The position numbers were made by a program, and so were the translations under genes. Shown piece after piece: positions 1 through 8,023 of a stretch of 36,944 nt of DNA (positions are counted from its first letter, which is position 1; the number at the start of each line of letters is the position of its first letter). The notes under the pieces are model-generated. The model was not told the DNA's origin, searched no databases, and saw only the letters and a program-made list of their open reading frames with translations. The stretch is from Phycisphaerales bacterium (lineage in GTDB: Bacteria > Planctomycetota > Phycisphaerae > Phycisphaerales > UBA1924). The stretch lies in the NCBI GenBank assembly GCA_017640485.1, contig JAEPQP010000012.1:1-36944 (forward strand), given 5' to 3'.

Positions 1-16
1 GTAAGACCAATCTTGA

Positions 17-640
17 TCACCCGGCCGGATCCGGGATGCCCTGGATCCACACGGGTCGCACGAGGACCGCTTCCCAGTCATCGCTCTCTGTTGTTGTGCG
101 TTCCCAGTGGATCATCCACCAGCTCGAGCTCGCGGGGAAGACCTTGCCGCTGGCGCGGACTTTGACCATTGTCCGAGCCACACGCGGGCCTGGGAGATCT
201 GCTCGCACTTCGCGCACGGCGTATTCATCAACTATCCGAGGCACCCGATTCGATGCAAGCGCGATGACATCCGCCCGCCCGCGCGCGTTGGCAAAGCGTG
301 TCTCGACCACAACCCCTTCATCCATCAGTGATTGCATCGAATCCTCATCCCCCAGCGCGACCGCGTCCACAAGCTCACCAGCACGCAACGCGAGCATCTC
401 GCGATCCGTCGTGACGACTGAACTGAGGATGAAGATCCCCGCCGCGACGAGGATCGAGCACGCGAGCACGATCAGACCAGTGCCATCCTTCCCCCTGGAT
501 CGCATCGCAAAAAGCAACAGGACCCCGAGCAAGATCGCAACCGCGATCGCGATCATCGGCGACTCGAACAGATAGCGCGTCAGCGATCCCGCTTGCTCGA
601 GTTCAGGGAGATTGCTCGGCTCAAAGAGATCAGACTGCAT
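17..640 (-). CDS. Two-helix membrane protein with NTF2-like C-terminal part (hypothetical)
   Basis: A 207-residue protein that I do not recognise by name. Two hydrophobic segments are visible at about residues 28-47 and 54-75, followed by a soluble part of about 130 residues. That part begins with an acidic helix (residues ~84-108, with the pattern LVDAVALGDEDSMQSLMDE) and continues with strand-like stretches rich in Val, Arg and Trp. This order resembles the helix-then-sheet layout of NTF2/SnoaL-like domains, but that is inference from pattern only. The soluble part would sit on one side of the inner membrane, anchored by the hairpin. The gene diverges from the Maf-fusion operon and has its own stop inside the window, so it is complete. 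No catalytic residues are evident. Confidence 0.75.
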   Translation of the reverse strand: MQSDLFEPSNLPELEQAGSLTRYLFESPMIAIAVAILLGVLLLFAMRSRGKDGTGLIVLACSILVAAGIFILSSVVTTDREMLALRAGELVDAVALGDEDSMQSLMDEGVVVETRFANARGRADVIALASNRVPRIVDEYAVREVRADLPGPRVARTMVKVRASGKVFPASSSWWMIHWERTTTESDDWEAVLVRPVWIQGIPDPAG

Positions 641-790
641 CGCGTCCTCCGTTCGTGCACACCACTTGATTCATACCAAGACCAACGCACCAGGTCGCAC
701 TCCATGACATCCGCATCCTGGCGCGTGTCCAGATCCCTCAATTCGTGTGAATTCTGTGCAATTCCCGCGTGTTCCGCCGATGAATGAGCC

Positions 791-3700
791 ATGAGCAGCA
801 CGATTGATCCCGATCCCCAGATCCTCGAAGCGAATCTCCGAGCGATCGCCGTTCGCTCACCCAGAGCCGCGCAGCGGATCATGGAAGCAGCGCCGACCCA
901 AACGGTCGAGTTCATCGAATCACCATCGGGTGACATCGTGGGGATCCTCGACGGGCGCGCACTGGGTTCCAAGCGCAATCCGATGCGCGAAGCGATAACC
1001 TGGGCGCAGCAGCACTCGCCGCAGGATGCGGGATTCCTGGGTGTCATCGGGTTCGCGATGGGACACCATCTCCGCGCCCTCCACCAATCGCACGGCAAGC
1101 ACTCCGTGCTGCTGTGCTTCGAGCCCGATCTTGGATTGCTCCGAGCCGTGCTCGAACGCATCGATCACAGCGACTGGATCAACGAATCGATCTTCCTGCT
1201 CGCAACCGATGCGAGCGACGCGTCGGAACTGACGCAACTGCTCAACCACGCCGAAGCATTCCTCGCGACCGGAGTCGAGCTCGCACCGCATCCGCCGAGC
1301 AAGCATCGATTGGGAGAGCGCGCTGGTGAGTTCTCGTCCACGCTCCTCGATGTCGTCCGCTCGACGCGCACGCACCTCGTGACTGTGCTGGCGCACTCTG
1401 GATTTACGCTCCGCAACATCCTGATGAACGCGGGTCTCTACGCGACGCGCGCCGGGATCGAATCATTGAAGGACACCTGCAAGGACCGCACCGCGATCCT
1501 GATCTCCGCCGGACCGAGTCTTGAGCGCAACCTGCACCTGCTCGAAGACCAGAGCATCCGGGATCGAGCGGTCATCATCGCGGTCCAGACGATGCTCAAG
1601 CCGCTGCTCAAGCGCGGGATCAAGCCGCACTTTATCACCGCGCTCGATCACCACGAGATCAGCAAACGCTTCTACGAGGGACTCACTCCAGAGGATGTCG
1701 AGGGAGTCCGATTGGTGATGGAACCCAAAGCCAACGCCGCGATCGCTCAAGCGTTCCCCGGCGAGATCCTCTGCACACAAGAACAACAACTCGACAACAT
1801 CCTCGGCGACGAACTCATCAGACCGATGGGCAAACTCCCAGCGGGCGCGACGGTCGCGCATCTCAACTACTACCTCGCGCGACATCTGGGATGCTCAAAG
1901 ATCATCCTCATCGGACAGGATCTTGGATTCACCGACGGGCAGTACTACTCCAGCGGCGCCTCGATCCACAGCGTCTGGGCCGGGGAACTCTCCGAGCATC
2001 GCACGCTCGAGATGTTCGAGTGGGAACGCATCGCGCGGATGAAGAATCTGCTCCGTGCCAAGCGCGATATCCACGGCCGACAGATCTTCACCGACGAACA
2101 GATGTCCACCTACATCGCGCAGTTCGAAGCGGACTTCAAACAAGACCAAGAATCCGACCCCGACCTCCGCATCATCAACGCAACCGAAGGCGGGGTGCAG
2201 ATCGCGTACATGCAGCCGCTCCCGCTCTCAGCCGCGATCGATCAGTGCATCGACGATCGCCCGATCGAGATCCCCGAAACACAGCACCTGGTCGTCGACG
2301 ACGAGCAGCGACGGATCAAAGTCAGAGCGCGATTCACGCTGGTGCTCAAGCAACTCGAATCCATCGCGCGAAACTCACCCAAAACGCTCGATCTCATCAG
2401 CAGCGCGCTCGAGAAGCCCGACGATGAGCGTCACATCGACCGCTGCATCAGCAAGATTCATGTCATCCGCGACGATGTCATGGCCAGCGAGCCCGGGTTC
2501 GGGCTGGTCAACTTCATCAACCAGAAGGGCGGGCTCGATCGCTTCAAGGTCGATCGGCTCATCGCACTCGAAACCGATCTCACCCAAACACAGCGCCAGA
2601 TCAAACAACTCGAACGCGACGCGAACAACATCCGCTGGATCGAGTCCTCAGTGAAAGAAGTCCAGAACCTGATGGAGCGCTCACTCGCGGTTTTCGAATG
2701 CACCGCGCAGCCGATGACCCGTGACGAGTTCGCAGACGAGTCGGATCTCGAAAGCAACCCAGTCTCGACCTCCGCATCGCCGCGCCGTGTCGAAGCGGTG
2801 ATCTTTGCAGACCCCGAACTTGGACCGCTCGGACAACCCCGCGATCTGTCGCGACCGATCCATCGCGGGCTCAACGCACTGGAACTGACCACCAAACGAA
2901 TCGCATCATCCAACCAACTCGACGGCATCACCATCATCTCAACGGATCCCGATCGGATCAGCGCCATGACGCTCGGAGATGGGAATCTCCCGATCCGGAT
3001 CGTCCGCGCTGATCCCCAAACCCTTCGTGCCCGCGCGCTCAGTATCGGGAAAGCCCGCGCCGCATCAAGCGACTGCTGGCGCGGCTCAATCGCATCGCTC
3101 GGATGCTACGACGAGTCGCTCGACCCACAAACGCTCGAGTCCGTCATGGACCAGCATTCCATCGACGCGGCCGCAATCGTCGGCAGCGATTGGGCGATGG
3201 TCGACCCCGCACTGGTCGATCAGATCGTCGCGCGCCATCGCGCCGATCCGGATCATTGCCACATCCCGTTCTCGCAAGCCGTTCCCGGACTCGGATGCTG
3301 CGTGCTCGATCGCGGTGCCGTCGGCTCGCTCTCAACAGCGGCGCAGCGCGCCAGCGCGTTCGGATCCATCGGCGCGATGCTCAGCTACATCCCGATCGGT
3401 CCTCAGGGAGATCCGATCGCGTCGCCGTTGTGCGTCGGGATCGATCCCTTCATTCGTGACGCGGGGATCCGTGTCATCGCGGATTCTCCCATCCGCGCCA
3501 GAGCAATGAGCGCCGTGTATCAAGGTCTCGGCGATTTCGCGATGGCCGCGGAAACCACCGTCCTCCTCCGCGCTTACCTCAACGAACTCGACGCGCTCCA
3601 GCAGCGTGTCCCCGAGCGCATCGAGCTCGAACTCACCACCCAGAGTCTCGCGCAGGGAGAGTGGTCCATCATGCGTCCGCGTCCAGATTCACCCATCACG

Positions 3701-4441
3701 ATGGATCAGCAGCCCGCCAACGCACTCATGACTCAAGCGCACGCGCTCAACACTGAATGTTCACTGCTGCTCGCAGGACGGGGTGATCCGCTGATGCACC
3801 AGCAGGTCATGCCGATCATCGAGCACGCTTCAACCCTCGGCATCATGAGCACCGAACTCCGCACCAATCTCCTCGATATGGTCACTAACTCCACCCACAC
3901 TCCGCAACAGATTCTCAACTCCGGGATCAGCATCCTCAGCGTGGACCTGCTCGCCAACACGCCGCAGCTGCATCAGCACATGACCGGTTCACCCAAGTTT
4001 GAAGCGGTCCTCGACACGATGCAGTCACTCTTTACCACGCGATCACAGTCCGCTCAATCTCCGCTCCCAACGCCTTGGATCGTCCCGCGCCTGACCCGCT
4101 GCGACGCGGTCTACAACGACCTGCTCGGGTTCTACGACCGCTGGCTCTCCGTCTGCGGCTGCGCAATCATCGATCCCCCAACACCGACCACCCCGGGCCG
4201 GATCAAATCACTCCGAGTTCCCGATCATCGCGCCAAGCAGATGAGCGCCCGCACGCTCCGCATCGCCGCCGATGGTCAGGTGGTCGATGAACACCACCAA
4301 CCGATCGAATCAGACAGGCCAATCAACGCGATCGAGCTCGGGATCGAAGAAGCGTACCGACAGATGCGATCGGCGCTCGAGTCCTCATCGACCGTGCACT
4401 CTGAACCCAAACCACTCCATCAGCAGGTGGTCACCCAATGA
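791..4441 (+). CDS. Maf-like (DUF115) glycosyltransferase fused to nucleotidyltransferase-like and degenerate radical-SAM/SPASM-like domains
   Basis: A 1216-residue protein. Residues ~80-500 look like a motility-associated-factor glycosyltransferase of the DUF115/MptE-like family: a Rossmann-like start (LLCFEPDLG, 107-115), then AILISAGPSLE (235-245), FITALDHHE (281-289) and ILIGQDLGFTDG (372-383). Known Maf proteins transfer nonulosonic acids from CMP donors to flagellin Ser/Thr. Residues ~500-640 are helical. Residues ~664-905 resemble SpsF/CMP-KDO-synthetase-type nucleotidyltransferases. Residues ~940-1195 follow a radical-SAM/SPASM plan (LELTT at 946-950, AGRGDPLMH at 995-1003, GISILSVD at 1045-1052, DGQVVDEHH at 1161-1169), but the cluster-binding cysteines are absent. 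The next gene, a CMP-sugar synthetase, overlaps its stop by ATGA, which supports a role in nonulosonate transfer. The reading frame is continuous. Maf part sure; the other two domains moderately sure. Confidence 0.88.
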   Translation: MSSTIDPDPQILEANLRAIAVRSPRAAQRIMEAAPTQTVEFIESPSGDIVGILDGRALGSKRNPMREAITWAQQHSPQDAGFLGVIGFAMGHHLRALHQSHGKHSVLLCFEPDLGLLRAVLERIDHSDWINESIFLLATDASDASELTQLLNHAEAFLATGVELAPHPPSKHRLGERAGEFSSTLLDVVRSTRTHLVTVLAHSGFTLRNILMNAGLYATRAGIESLKDTCKDRTAILISAGPSLERNLHLLEDQSIRDRAVIIAVQTMLKPLLKRGIKPHFITALDHHEISKRFYEGLTPEDVEGVRLVMEPKANAAIAQAFPGEILCTQEQQLDNILGDELIRPMGKLPAGATVAHLNYYLARHLGCSKIILIGQDLGFTDGQYYSSGASIHSVWAGELSEHRTLEMFEWERIARMKNLLRAKRDIHGRQIFTDEQMSTYIAQFEADFKQDQESDPDLRIINATEGGVQIAYMQPLPLSAAIDQCIDDRPIEIPETQHLVVDDEQRRIKVRARFTLVLKQLESIARNSPKTLDLISSALEKPDDERHIDRCISKIHVIRDDVMASEPGFGLVNFINQKGGLDRFKVDRLIALETDLTQTQRQIKQLERDANNIRWIESSVKEVQNLMERSLAVFECTAQPMTRDEFADESDLESNPVSTSASPRRVEAVIFADPELGPLGQPRDLSRPIHRGLNALELTTKRIASSNQLDGITIISTDPDRISAMTLGDGNLPIRIVRADPQTLRARALSIGKARAASSDCWRGSIASLGCYDESLDPQTLESVMDQHSIDAAAIVGSDWAMVDPALVDQIVARHRADPDHCHIPFSQAVPGLGCCVLDRGAVGSLSTAAQRASAFGSIGAMLSYIPIGPQGDPIASPLCVGIDPFIRDAGIRVIADSPIRARAMSAVYQGLGDFAMAAETTVLLRAYLNELDALQQRVPERIELELTTQSLAQGEWSIMRPRPDSPITMDQQPANALMTQAHALNTECSLLLAGRGDPLMHQQVMPIIEHASTLGIMSTELRTNLLDMVTNSTHTPQQILNSGISILSVDLLANTPQLHQHMTGSPKFEAVLDTMQSLFTTRSQSAQSPLPTPWIVPRLTRCDAVYNDLLGFYDRWLSVCGCAIIDPPTPTTPGRIKSLRVPDHRAKQMSARTLRIAADGQVVDEHHQPIESDRPINAIELGIEEAYRQMRSALESSSTVHSEPKPLHQQVVTQ

Positions 4442-5181
4442 CCCATCGCTCACGCAACGCCACCGCGATCATCCTTGCGCGAGGGGGATCCAAAGGACTC
4501 CCAGGAAAGAACCACGCGCTCGTCGCCGGACAACCCTGTGTCCAGTGGACGATCGACGCCGCGAAACAGGCGCACACCATCGCGCAGATCGTCGTTTCTT
4601 CAGACGATCCCGAAGTTCTTGAGATCAGCAACCAGAACGGATGCACCAGCATCGAGCGACCAGCGGATCTCGCGCACGACACCGCGACCATCGACGACGC
4701 GGCCCGCCACGCGTATCAGCAGATCGGATCACCCGACACCCCCATCGTAATCCTGTATGCGAATGTCCCCGTGCGTCCAGACACGCTCATCGACGACGCG
4801 GTCAACCTGCTCGTCGAGTCCCGCGCCCACAGCGTCCAGTCGTACGCGCGCGTCGGAAAGCACCACCCCTGGTGGACCGTCAAACTCACCGACGAGAACA
4901 ATGTCCTGCCTTGGGAGGGTGACACCCTCTACCACAACTGCTTCCGCAGACAAGATCTCCCACCCGCACACATCCCCGATGGAGGGGTCATCGCACTCAC
5001 CCCCGACGCGCTCATGCTCCGCACCAACGCGCCGTCCGGACCCCACCAGTTCCTCGGCACCGACCGGCGCGGGATCGAAACCCAAGAGGGCGATGTCATC
5101 GACATCGACTCACGCATCGACCTCTTGGTCGCCGATGCGATCCTCTCCGAGAAAGCCGCATCCCATATCAGCCAACCATGA
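4438..5181 (+). CDS. neuA: NeuA-type acylneuraminate/nonulosonate cytidylyltransferase
   Basis: A 247-residue enzyme expected to join CTP to a nonulosonic acid (sialic, legionaminic or pseudaminic type), giving the CMP-activated sugar used by glycosyltransferases. The N-terminal nucleotide-binding motif is clear: IILARGGSKGLPGKN at residues 11-25, with the Arg and Lys typical of the family. It is followed by a VVSSDDPEVL stretch (the usual SsD) and a C-terminal DIDSRIDLLVADAIL segment matching the conserved Asp-containing end of these synthetases. Length is normal. The start ATG overlaps the stop of the Maf fusion (ATGA, 4438-4441), indicating translational coupling and probably a shared glycan. 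Which nonulosonate is the substrate cannot be read from the sequence. Confidence 0.9.
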   Translation: MTHRSRNATAIILARGGSKGLPGKNHALVAGQPCVQWTIDAAKQAHTIAQIVVSSDDPEVLEISNQNGCTSIERPADLAHDTATIDDAARHAYQQIGSPDTPIVILYANVPVRPDTLIDDAVNLLVESRAHSVQSYARVGKHHPWWTVKLTDENNVLPWEGDTLYHNCFRRQDLPPAHIPDGGVIALTPDALMLRTNAPSGPHQFLGTDRRGIETQEGDVIDIDSRIDLLVADAILSEKAASHISQP

Positions 5182-5558
5182 TCACTGTTTCATTCATCCT
5201 TGCTGCGTACACAGCGATCATCGCATTGATCCACACCTTCGCAGGCGGCCGAGCGATCGCAAAGCCGCTGATCAGTGATCAACGGATCGAACCAGCGGTC
5301 GTCTGGACCATGTACGCGTGTTGGCACATAGTCACGCTCCTGCTCTTCATGATCGCGATCGCGCACCTCGTGCTTGCGCTCAGCAGCAACGCGTACCCCG
5401 GGCTCGCGTGGATGCTCACGGCACTGCACACGAGCTTTGTTCTGGTCTTCGTCGCAATCGGGATCCGCTGCAAGGGTCTGATCTCGATCACACCGCAGTG
5501 GACCCTGTTCCTCCCTTCGACGATCGCATCGCTGATTGTCTCAATGAGTCTCCCATGA
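5178..5558 (+). CDS. Small four-helix membrane protein between neuA and neuB
   Basis: A 126-residue hydrophobic protein with four likely transmembrane helices (about residues 4-22, 42-68, 73-95 and 105-124). I do not recognise the family. Charged residues fall mainly in the first loop (residues ~23-40), which contains a small Gly/Arg-rich segment. Its start overlaps the neuA stop (ATGA, 5178-5181) and its stop overlaps the neuB start (ATGA, 5555-5558), so it is translated as part of the same coupled operon and is very unlikely to be a chance reading frame. Its place between two cytoplasmic nonulosonate enzymes suggests a membrane anchor or transport-related part for that pathway, but this is inferred from position alone. 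Confidence 0.8.
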   Translation: MITVSFILAAYTAIIALIHTFAGGRAIAKPLISDQRIEPAVVWTMYACWHIVTLLLFMIAIAHLVLALSSNAYPGLAWMLTALHTSFVLVFVAIGIRCKGLISITPQWTLFLPSTIASLIVSMSLP

Positions 5559-6742
5559 AGATTGGCAATCGCGAAATCGGTCTCAACCACCCGCCGTATA
5601 TCATCGCCGAGATCGGGGTCAACCACGACGGCGATGTCGAGCGGGCGCTCCAGCTCACCGACGCCGCCGCGGACGCAAACGCGGACGCGGTCAAGCTCCA
5701 GTTCTTCGAGACCGACCGCTTGATGAGCAAAGCAGCCAAACTCGCGGCGTACCAAAAGAACGCCGGAGAAACCGACCCGATCGAGATGCTCCGCAGACTC
5801 GAACTGAATATTGACGAGATGGCTCAAGTCGTCGAGCGAGCACACACCAAAGGCATCCACGCGATCGTGACGGTGTTCAGCACCGAACTCGTCGAGATCG
5901 CGGAGACCCTCCCCTGGGACGCGTACAAAACCGCGAGTCCTGACATTATGAATAAGCCGCTGCTTGAAGCGTTGATGCACACCAGCAAACCGATGATCGT
6001 GAGCACAGGCGCGAGTACAACGGATGAGGTCGTGCAAGCTGTGGGTTGGCTCGAAACGGCACGCAATCGACTCGCGGTCTTGCAGTGCGTGAGTTCATAC
6101 CCTGCACCAGATCCTGCCCTGGGAGGAATGAGAGTGTTACAAAGGCAACTAGATTTGCCGATAGGGTATAGCGATCACACAAAGACACATAAATCAGGAA
6201 GACTTGCGGTGGCATTTGGTGCGTGTGTGCTCGAAAAACACATCACAGACAACCGAAATAGATCGGGTCCAGATCATTTAGCATCACTACTCGACGCACA
6301 TTTTGCTGAATACATTAAGCTTGCAAATGAAGGGTTGGAGTGGAGGGAAGCTGTTGATCGTGCATTTGAGAACAATGTCCATTTGATCGAGAGTGGAAAA
6401 GAACTCAAGGAGTATGCGTTCTCTGATGCTGAACCGGGAAATGGACACCCAGCTTGGTACGGTATTCATGCCGCGTTCAATAGTAAGCTTACCAAACAAG
6501 TTCTCGACTGCGAGCAAGATGTCCGCACCGTCTCCCGCCAATCCGTCGTATCCACAACCGACATCCCCGAGGGCACCACGATCACCCGCGACATGCTCAC
6601 CATCAAAAGACCAGGCACCGGCATCCTCGCGTGCGATCTCGAATCCGTCATCGGATGCACAACCGCACAACCAATCGAAGCCGATGTCCCGATCAACGCA
6701 GCGGACCTGGTTCAGTTCGAAACATCGATGGCGCGCCTGTAG
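5555..6742 (+). CDS. neuB: NeuB-type nonulosonate (sialic/legionaminic/pseudaminic acid) synthase
   Basis: A 395-residue synthase that condenses phosphoenolpyruvate with a six-carbon amino sugar to form a nine-carbon nonulosonic acid. The TIM-barrel part starts with IIAEIGVNHDGD (residues 16-27) and AVKLQFFETD (45-54), and carries LQCVSSYPAP and the family signature GYSDHT, then LEKHIT. The C-terminal ~65 residues form an SAF/antifreeze-like domain (SRQSVVSTTDIPEGTTI...KRPGTGI). The reading frame is open further upstream to 5318, but the ATG at 5555, overlapping the preceding stop and placed just before the conserved barrel start, is clearly the right start. The central part (about 6110-6490) has lower GC and rare codons (TTA, TTG, AGA, AGG) unlike both ends. 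Its 3' end overlaps the convergent HIT gene by 31 bases. Enzymes for the amino-sugar precursor (NeuC, LegB/C or PseB/C types) are not in this window. Confidence 0.92.
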   Translation: MKIGNREIGLNHPPYIIAEIGVNHDGDVERALQLTDAAADANADAVKLQFFETDRLMSKAAKLAAYQKNAGETDPIEMLRRLELNIDEMAQVVERAHTKGIHAIVTVFSTELVEIAETLPWDAYKTASPDIMNKPLLEALMHTSKPMIVSTGASTTDEVVQAVGWLETARNRLAVLQCVSSYPAPDPALGGMRVLQRQLDLPIGYSDHTKTHKSGRLAVAFGACVLEKHITDNRNRSGPDHLASLLDAHFAEYIKLANEGLEWREAVDRAFENNVHLIESGKELKEYAFSDAEPGNGHPAWYGIHAAFNSKLTKQVLDCEQDVRTVSRQSVVSTTDIPEGTTITRDMLTIKRPGTGILACDLESVIGCTTAQPIEADVPINAADLVQFETSMARL

Positions 6743-7287
6743 CGATCGTACATCGCTTCGAGCGCACTGGGGATCACACGAATCCCCCCCACCGCCGTGA
6801 TAAAGTTCGTGTCCCCGCTCCAGCGCGGGATCACATGCACATGCAGATGACTCGGCACCCCCGCACCACCAGCGCGCCCCTGATTGATCCCGATGTTCAT
6901 CCCTTGCGGCTCAAGCGCCATCATCGCGAGCTCCGACGCACGATCCACCAGCTTCCACAACTCAGCCCGCTGCTCGGGTTCATAGTCCAGAAGCGTCGGA
7001 CGAGCATCCCCGAGAGCAATAAGCAGATGCCCGTTGGAATACGGATACCGATTGAGCAGGATCATCCCATGCTCTGTGCGCTCGATGACATGATGCTGCT
7101 CATCAAGCTCTGGAGCGCGCCAGTAATCCAGCAAGAAACTCCCGCTCGACTCCACCCGTTTCTTGGGATCATTACCGGACGACTGCTCCCCCTCCGATAA
7201 CGATTCGATGTACGCCAAACGCCAGGGCGCCCAGATCGCAGACGGCCCAAACCCTACACCTTCACCCCCAGAATCGTTATCGCTCAT
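6712..7287 (-). CDS. HIT-family protein, Ap4A phosphorylase-like
   Basis: A 191-residue histidine-triad nucleotide hydrolase or phosphorylase. The catalytic triad HLHVHV lies at residues 147-152 and is followed by the PRWSGDTNFI stretch seen in actinobacterial-type diadenosine tetraphosphate phosphorylases. The N-terminal IWAPWRLAYIES (18-29) and LLNRYPYSNGHLLI (77-90) fit that subgroup too. An upstream in-frame start at 7461 would add 58 non-conserved residues and run into the divergent CBS gene, so the ATG at 7287 is preferred. The CxxC zinc site common upstream of the first strand in related proteins is not present. Expected role: cytoplasmic turnover of dinucleoside polyphosphates. The gene is convergent with neuB and overlaps its last 31 bases. 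Confidence 0.88.
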   Translation of the reverse strand: MSDNDSGGEGVGFGPSAIWAPWRLAYIESLSEGEQSSGNDPKKRVESSGSFLLDYWRAPELDEQHHVIERTEHGMILLNRYPYSNGHLLIALGDARPTLLDYEPEQRAELWKLVDRASELAMMALEPQGMNIGINQGRAGGAGVPSHLHVHVIPRWSGDTNFITAVGGIRVIPSALEAMYDRYRRAIDVSN

Positions 7288-7329
7288 GTAACAGTGTAGC
7301 GCATCGTCCCATTTCCCGATCCACCACCC

Positions 7330-7785
7330 ATGGCCGCACTGATCGTCAACGATGTCATGACCCACCCAATCGAGACCATCTCGATGGATGATTCCGTCGA
7401 GACGATCCAGAATATCTTTGAGCAGTCCCACTACCACCACCTCATCGTCCACGGCGATCAAGGTCGATGCGTCGGGGTCATCTCCGACCGCGATCTGCTC
7501 AAAAACATCTCCCCATTCATCGGGAAGATGGGCGAACGCACCGCTGACCGATCACTCCTGAACCGCCGGGCGCACCAGATCATGACCCGACAACTCGTCG
7601 CCGTCCGCTCCAACACCGCGCTGCGATCCGCGGCCCGTGTCATGCTCGACCACCGGATCTCGTGTCTCCCAGTCTTGGATCAACAAGGATGCTGCACCGG
7701 GATCATCACCCTCCGCGATATCGTCCGCTGGGCGGTCGAAGAAATCGAGCATCCAGGCGAATCCGAGGCCCGACAAGCCGCGTGA
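7330..7785 (+). CDS. CBS-domain pair protein
   Basis: A 151-residue stand-alone protein made almost entirely of two CBS motifs, at about residues 7-62 (VMTHPIETISMDDSV...GVISDRDLL) and 82-138 (IMTRQLVAVRSNTALRS...GIITLRDIV). CBS pairs bind adenosine nucleotides in the cleft between the two motifs and act as energy or ligand sensors. No effector domain is attached, so the partner is unknown. The start ATG at 7330 lies 42 bases from the divergent HIT gene; the two could share a promoter region, and both touch adenine nucleotide signalling, though that link is only suggestive. A structured stretch and terminator follow downstream. Confidence 0.88.
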   Translation: MAALIVNDVMTHPIETISMDDSVETIQNIFEQSHYHHLIVHGDQGRCVGVISDRDLLKNISPFIGKMGERTADRSLLNRRAHQIMTRQLVAVRSNTALRSAARVMLDHRISCLPVLDQQGCCTGIITLRDIVRWAVEEIEHPGESEARQAA

Positions 7786-7920
7786 GCTCAGATTTTTGAA
7801 TCTCATAAATGCTTGACACAGAATAATTTACGCACAACCAGATTTCTGAAGGTCTGAATAATGGTCAAGGTTATTGGCATCTGCCCAATCCTGTGGTCTA
7901 TTTCAGTTGGTAGGAAAATC

Positions 7921-8003
7921 GGGCTCTATGGCCCATTTGGGACCGAAAGGTCCCGAGAGACGTTCGAAATGCCCTTGGTAGCGCCGAGGGCATTTCACTT
8001 TTT
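7921..8003 (+). ncRNA. Candidate structured RNA: three tandem hairpins, possibly a small RNA or structured 3' UTR
   Basis: Between the CBS gene stop (7785) and the convergent glycosyltransferase stop (8024) lie three closely packed hairpins: GGGC/GCCC (7921-7924 with 7931-7934), GGGACC-GAAA-GGTCCC (7939-7954, a perfect six-pair stem with a GNRA tetraloop) and the terminator stem below. A TTGACA at 7813-7818 could be a -35 element, but no good -10 follows at the right distance. The stretch is either the 3' UTR of the CBS transcript or an independent small RNA. No convincing protein is encoded: the 74-codon frame at 7861 shows no family features. Confidence 0.35.
7966..8003 (+). terminator. Rho-independent terminator after the CBS gene
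   Basis: A perfect 10-base-pair stem GAAATGCCCT (7966-7975) with AGGGCATTTC (7987-7996), an 11-base loop and then ACTTTTT. The T run lies on the plus strand, so it ends transcription coming from the CBS gene or from the candidate RNA. Confidence 0.75.
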
Positions 8004-8023
8004 AGGTCCTCCCCCGAACCACT

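Noticed and set aside
2780-4441. Possibility that the Maf fusion is two genes joined by a missed frameshift or stop
   Set aside because: The frame is continuous with uniform codon use through residues 500-940, with no internal ribosome binding site and start at the domain border.
5318-5554. N-terminal extension of neuB
   Set aside because: It overlaps the four-helix protein gene and reads as His/Arg-rich sequence; the ATGA-coupled start at 5555 sits directly before the conserved barrel.
7288-7461. N-terminal extension of the HIT protein
   Set aside because: Unconserved and overlapping the divergent CBS gene; the ATG at 7287 gives the normal family start.
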